A stretch of DNA of 7,180 bases. It comes from Akkermansiaceae bacterium. Its GTDB lineage: Bacteria > Verrucomicrobiota > Verrucomicrobiia > Verrucomicrobiales > Akkermansiaceae. The notes under the pieces were generated by a model. That model was not told where the DNA came from, ran no database searches, and saw only the letters and a list, made by a program, of their open reading frames with translations. The DNA lies in the NCBI GenBank assembly GCA_023301645.1, contig JALZUH010000006.1, positions 1 through 7,180 on the forward strand, written 5' to 3'. A program made the position numbers and the translations under genes. Positions 6,224-7,180 of this stretch are shown here, in pieces. Within the stretch, counting starts at the first letter, position 1. Every line of letters starts with the position of its first letter.

Positions 6224-7180
6224 TTATAGGATTGAGCCCGGCTGGTAGGCTGCTGCATCAGGGAACTGGCCTTCTAGCTTAGTGATCTCTGAGGCGAAGA
6301 AGTCGACTTGGCTAGGGGCTGTGCCGGTGTTCTCTCTGCCTTGGGTGAGTAGTGTGTTGAGCTGCTCCTGAGATAGTGGTATGCGGTCATCTGTGGCGAG
6401 GCGTTCGAGGAGATTGTTCTCGCGGGTGATACCTGTGCGGAGGTCGTTGACGGTGGCGACGGCGTGCTCCTTGATGACACTGTGTGCTACTTCACGTCCC
6501 ACGCCTGCTTTTACTGCCTCCATCATGATGGTGGTAGTCATGAGGAAGGGGAGGTAGTGATTGTTTTCAGCTTCAATAACGGCTGGGTAGGCGTCCATCT
6601 GACCGAGAATGGTGAGAAATGTCTCAAAGAGTCCGTCAATGGCGTAGAATGCGTCGGGTAGCATCAGTCTGCGAACCACTGAGCAAGATACGTCGCCTTC
6701 ATTCCACTGATCGCCAGCTAGGCCTGAGGCCATAGTAACGTGTCCTTTGAGGATGACGTGGAAGCCGTTGACTCGCTCACAGGAGCGGGAGTTCATCTTG
6801 TGAGGCATGGCACTTGAGCCAGTTTGGCCTTTGGCAAATCCTTCACTAGCTGTTTCGTGTCCTGCCATTAGGCGTAGTGTGCGGCAGAGTGATGATGGCC
6901 CAGATGCGATGTCAGCGAGCACGGATACAGTGCGCATATCGAGTGAGCGAGGGTATACTTGTCCGACATTGGTGAAGACCTCGGGGATGCCTAGGTGCTT
7001 ACATACTGTGGCTTCAAGCTGCTGCGCTTTGTCAGCATCGCCATCAAAGAGTGAGAGCTGATCCATCTGTGTGCCGACAGCTCCTTTGAGGCCGCGGACT
7101 GGGTAGCTCTCGATGAGGTGATTGAGCGTTCCGAGTGCGCCGAGGAGTTCCTCACCATTCATGGCGAGGCGCTTGCCGAA
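6224..7180 (-). CDS. purB: adenylosuccinate lyase, partial (N-terminus outside window)
   Basis: PurB splits fumarate from SAICAR and from adenylosuccinate, two steps of cytoplasmic purine synthesis; the enzyme is a homotetramer. The frame stays open through the right edge (six further codons, FGKRLA, precede the ATG at 7162), so that ATG is internal. About 318 of an expected 470-480 residues are visible. Counting from the internal ATG, RGLKGAVGTQ (23-32) is a conserved substrate-binding stretch, GSSAMPHKMN (115-124) is the fumarate-lyase signature with the mobile catalytic serine, and DQWNEGDVSCSVVRR (about 150-164) matches PurB. ENNHYLPF and MMEAVKAGVGR follow, and the helical C-terminal domain ends at SIL. 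Nothing is missing in the visible part. The gene ends 243 bases before the monooxygenase start on the same strand; the gap argues against a tight operon. Confidence 0.95.
   Translation of the reverse strand, partial: FGKRLAMNGEELLGALGTLNHLIESYPVRGLKGAVGTQMDQLSLFDGDADKAQQLEATVCKHLGIPEVFTNVGQVYPRSLDMRTVSVLADIASGPSSLCRTLRLMAGHETASEGFAKGQTGSSAMPHKMNSRSCERVNGFHVILKGHVTMASGLAGDQWNEGDVSCSVVRRLMLPDAFYAIDGLFETFLTILGQMDAYPAVIEAENNHYLPFLMTTTIMMEAVKAGVGREVAHSVIKEHAVATVNDLRTGITRENNLLERLATDDRIPLSQEQLNTLLTQGRENTGTAPSQVDFFASEITKLEGQFPDAAAYQPGSIL

Noticed and set aside
6464..7061. Plus-strand frames opposite purB
   Set aside because: They overlap the fumarate-lyase signature region on the other strand and have no independent support.
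7160..7162. ATG at 7162 as the real start of purB
   Set aside because: The frame continues to the window edge with family-like residues, and the visible part lacks the whole N-terminal domain, so the ATG is internal.

Overview
The window is about 50% G+C and looks like chromosomal DNA of a Gram-negative bacterium, most likely a marine-type member of the Verrucomicrobiota. The organism call is an inference. It rests on the flavour of CdsA and PurB, the weak Shine-Dalgarno signals, a DUF1460 protein with a signal peptide, and an MGDG-synthase-type glycosyltransferase. No insertion sequence, CRISPR array, phage gene or rRNA is visible.

Layout. (1) 1-731, minus: the N-terminal two thirds of an MGDG synthase/UgtP-type diacylglycerol glycosyltransferase, running off the left edge and starting at a TTG. 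(2) 732-1078: 347 bases without a convincing gene, lying between divergent genes. (3) 1079-3202, plus: a tight cdsA-dxr pair (phosphatidate cytidylyltransferase, then DXP reductoisomerase) with a 12-base gap. (4) 3243-4118, minus: a secreted DUF1460 protein (NlpC/P60-like cysteine amidase fold), convergent with dxr. (5) 4286-4373, minus: a tRNA-Leu with CCA encoded, followed by a strong intrinsic terminator at 4232-4267. The tRNA reads as anticodon AAG, which is unusual in bacteria. (6) 4500-5981, minus: a class A FAD-dependent monooxygenase carrying an extra N-terminal, DnaJ-like two-half zinc-finger segment. (7) 5982-6223: an intergenic stretch with a C8 run, one small open frame and a weak hairpin. 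(8) 6224-7180, minus: the C-terminal two thirds of adenylosuccinate lyase (purB), running off the right edge.

How the genes relate. The left half has a membrane-lipid and cell-envelope theme. CdsA makes CDP-diacylglycerol for phospholipids, the divergent glycosyltransferase would make glycolipids from diacylglycerol, Dxr feeds isoprenoids including the undecaprenyl carrier, and the DUF1460 protein probably acts on peptidoglycan fragments. The right half holds a tRNA, an oxygenase and a purine gene with no obvious shared task. The widespread uppS-cdsA-dxr-rseP order is only partly kept: cdsA and dxr are adjacent, but neither uppS nor rseP flanks them.

I see no clearly new multi-gene system. 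The observations most worth checking are the A34 leucine tRNA, the zinc-finger/monooxygenase fusion, the altered CdsA signature and the atypical donor-side loop of the glycosyltransferase.
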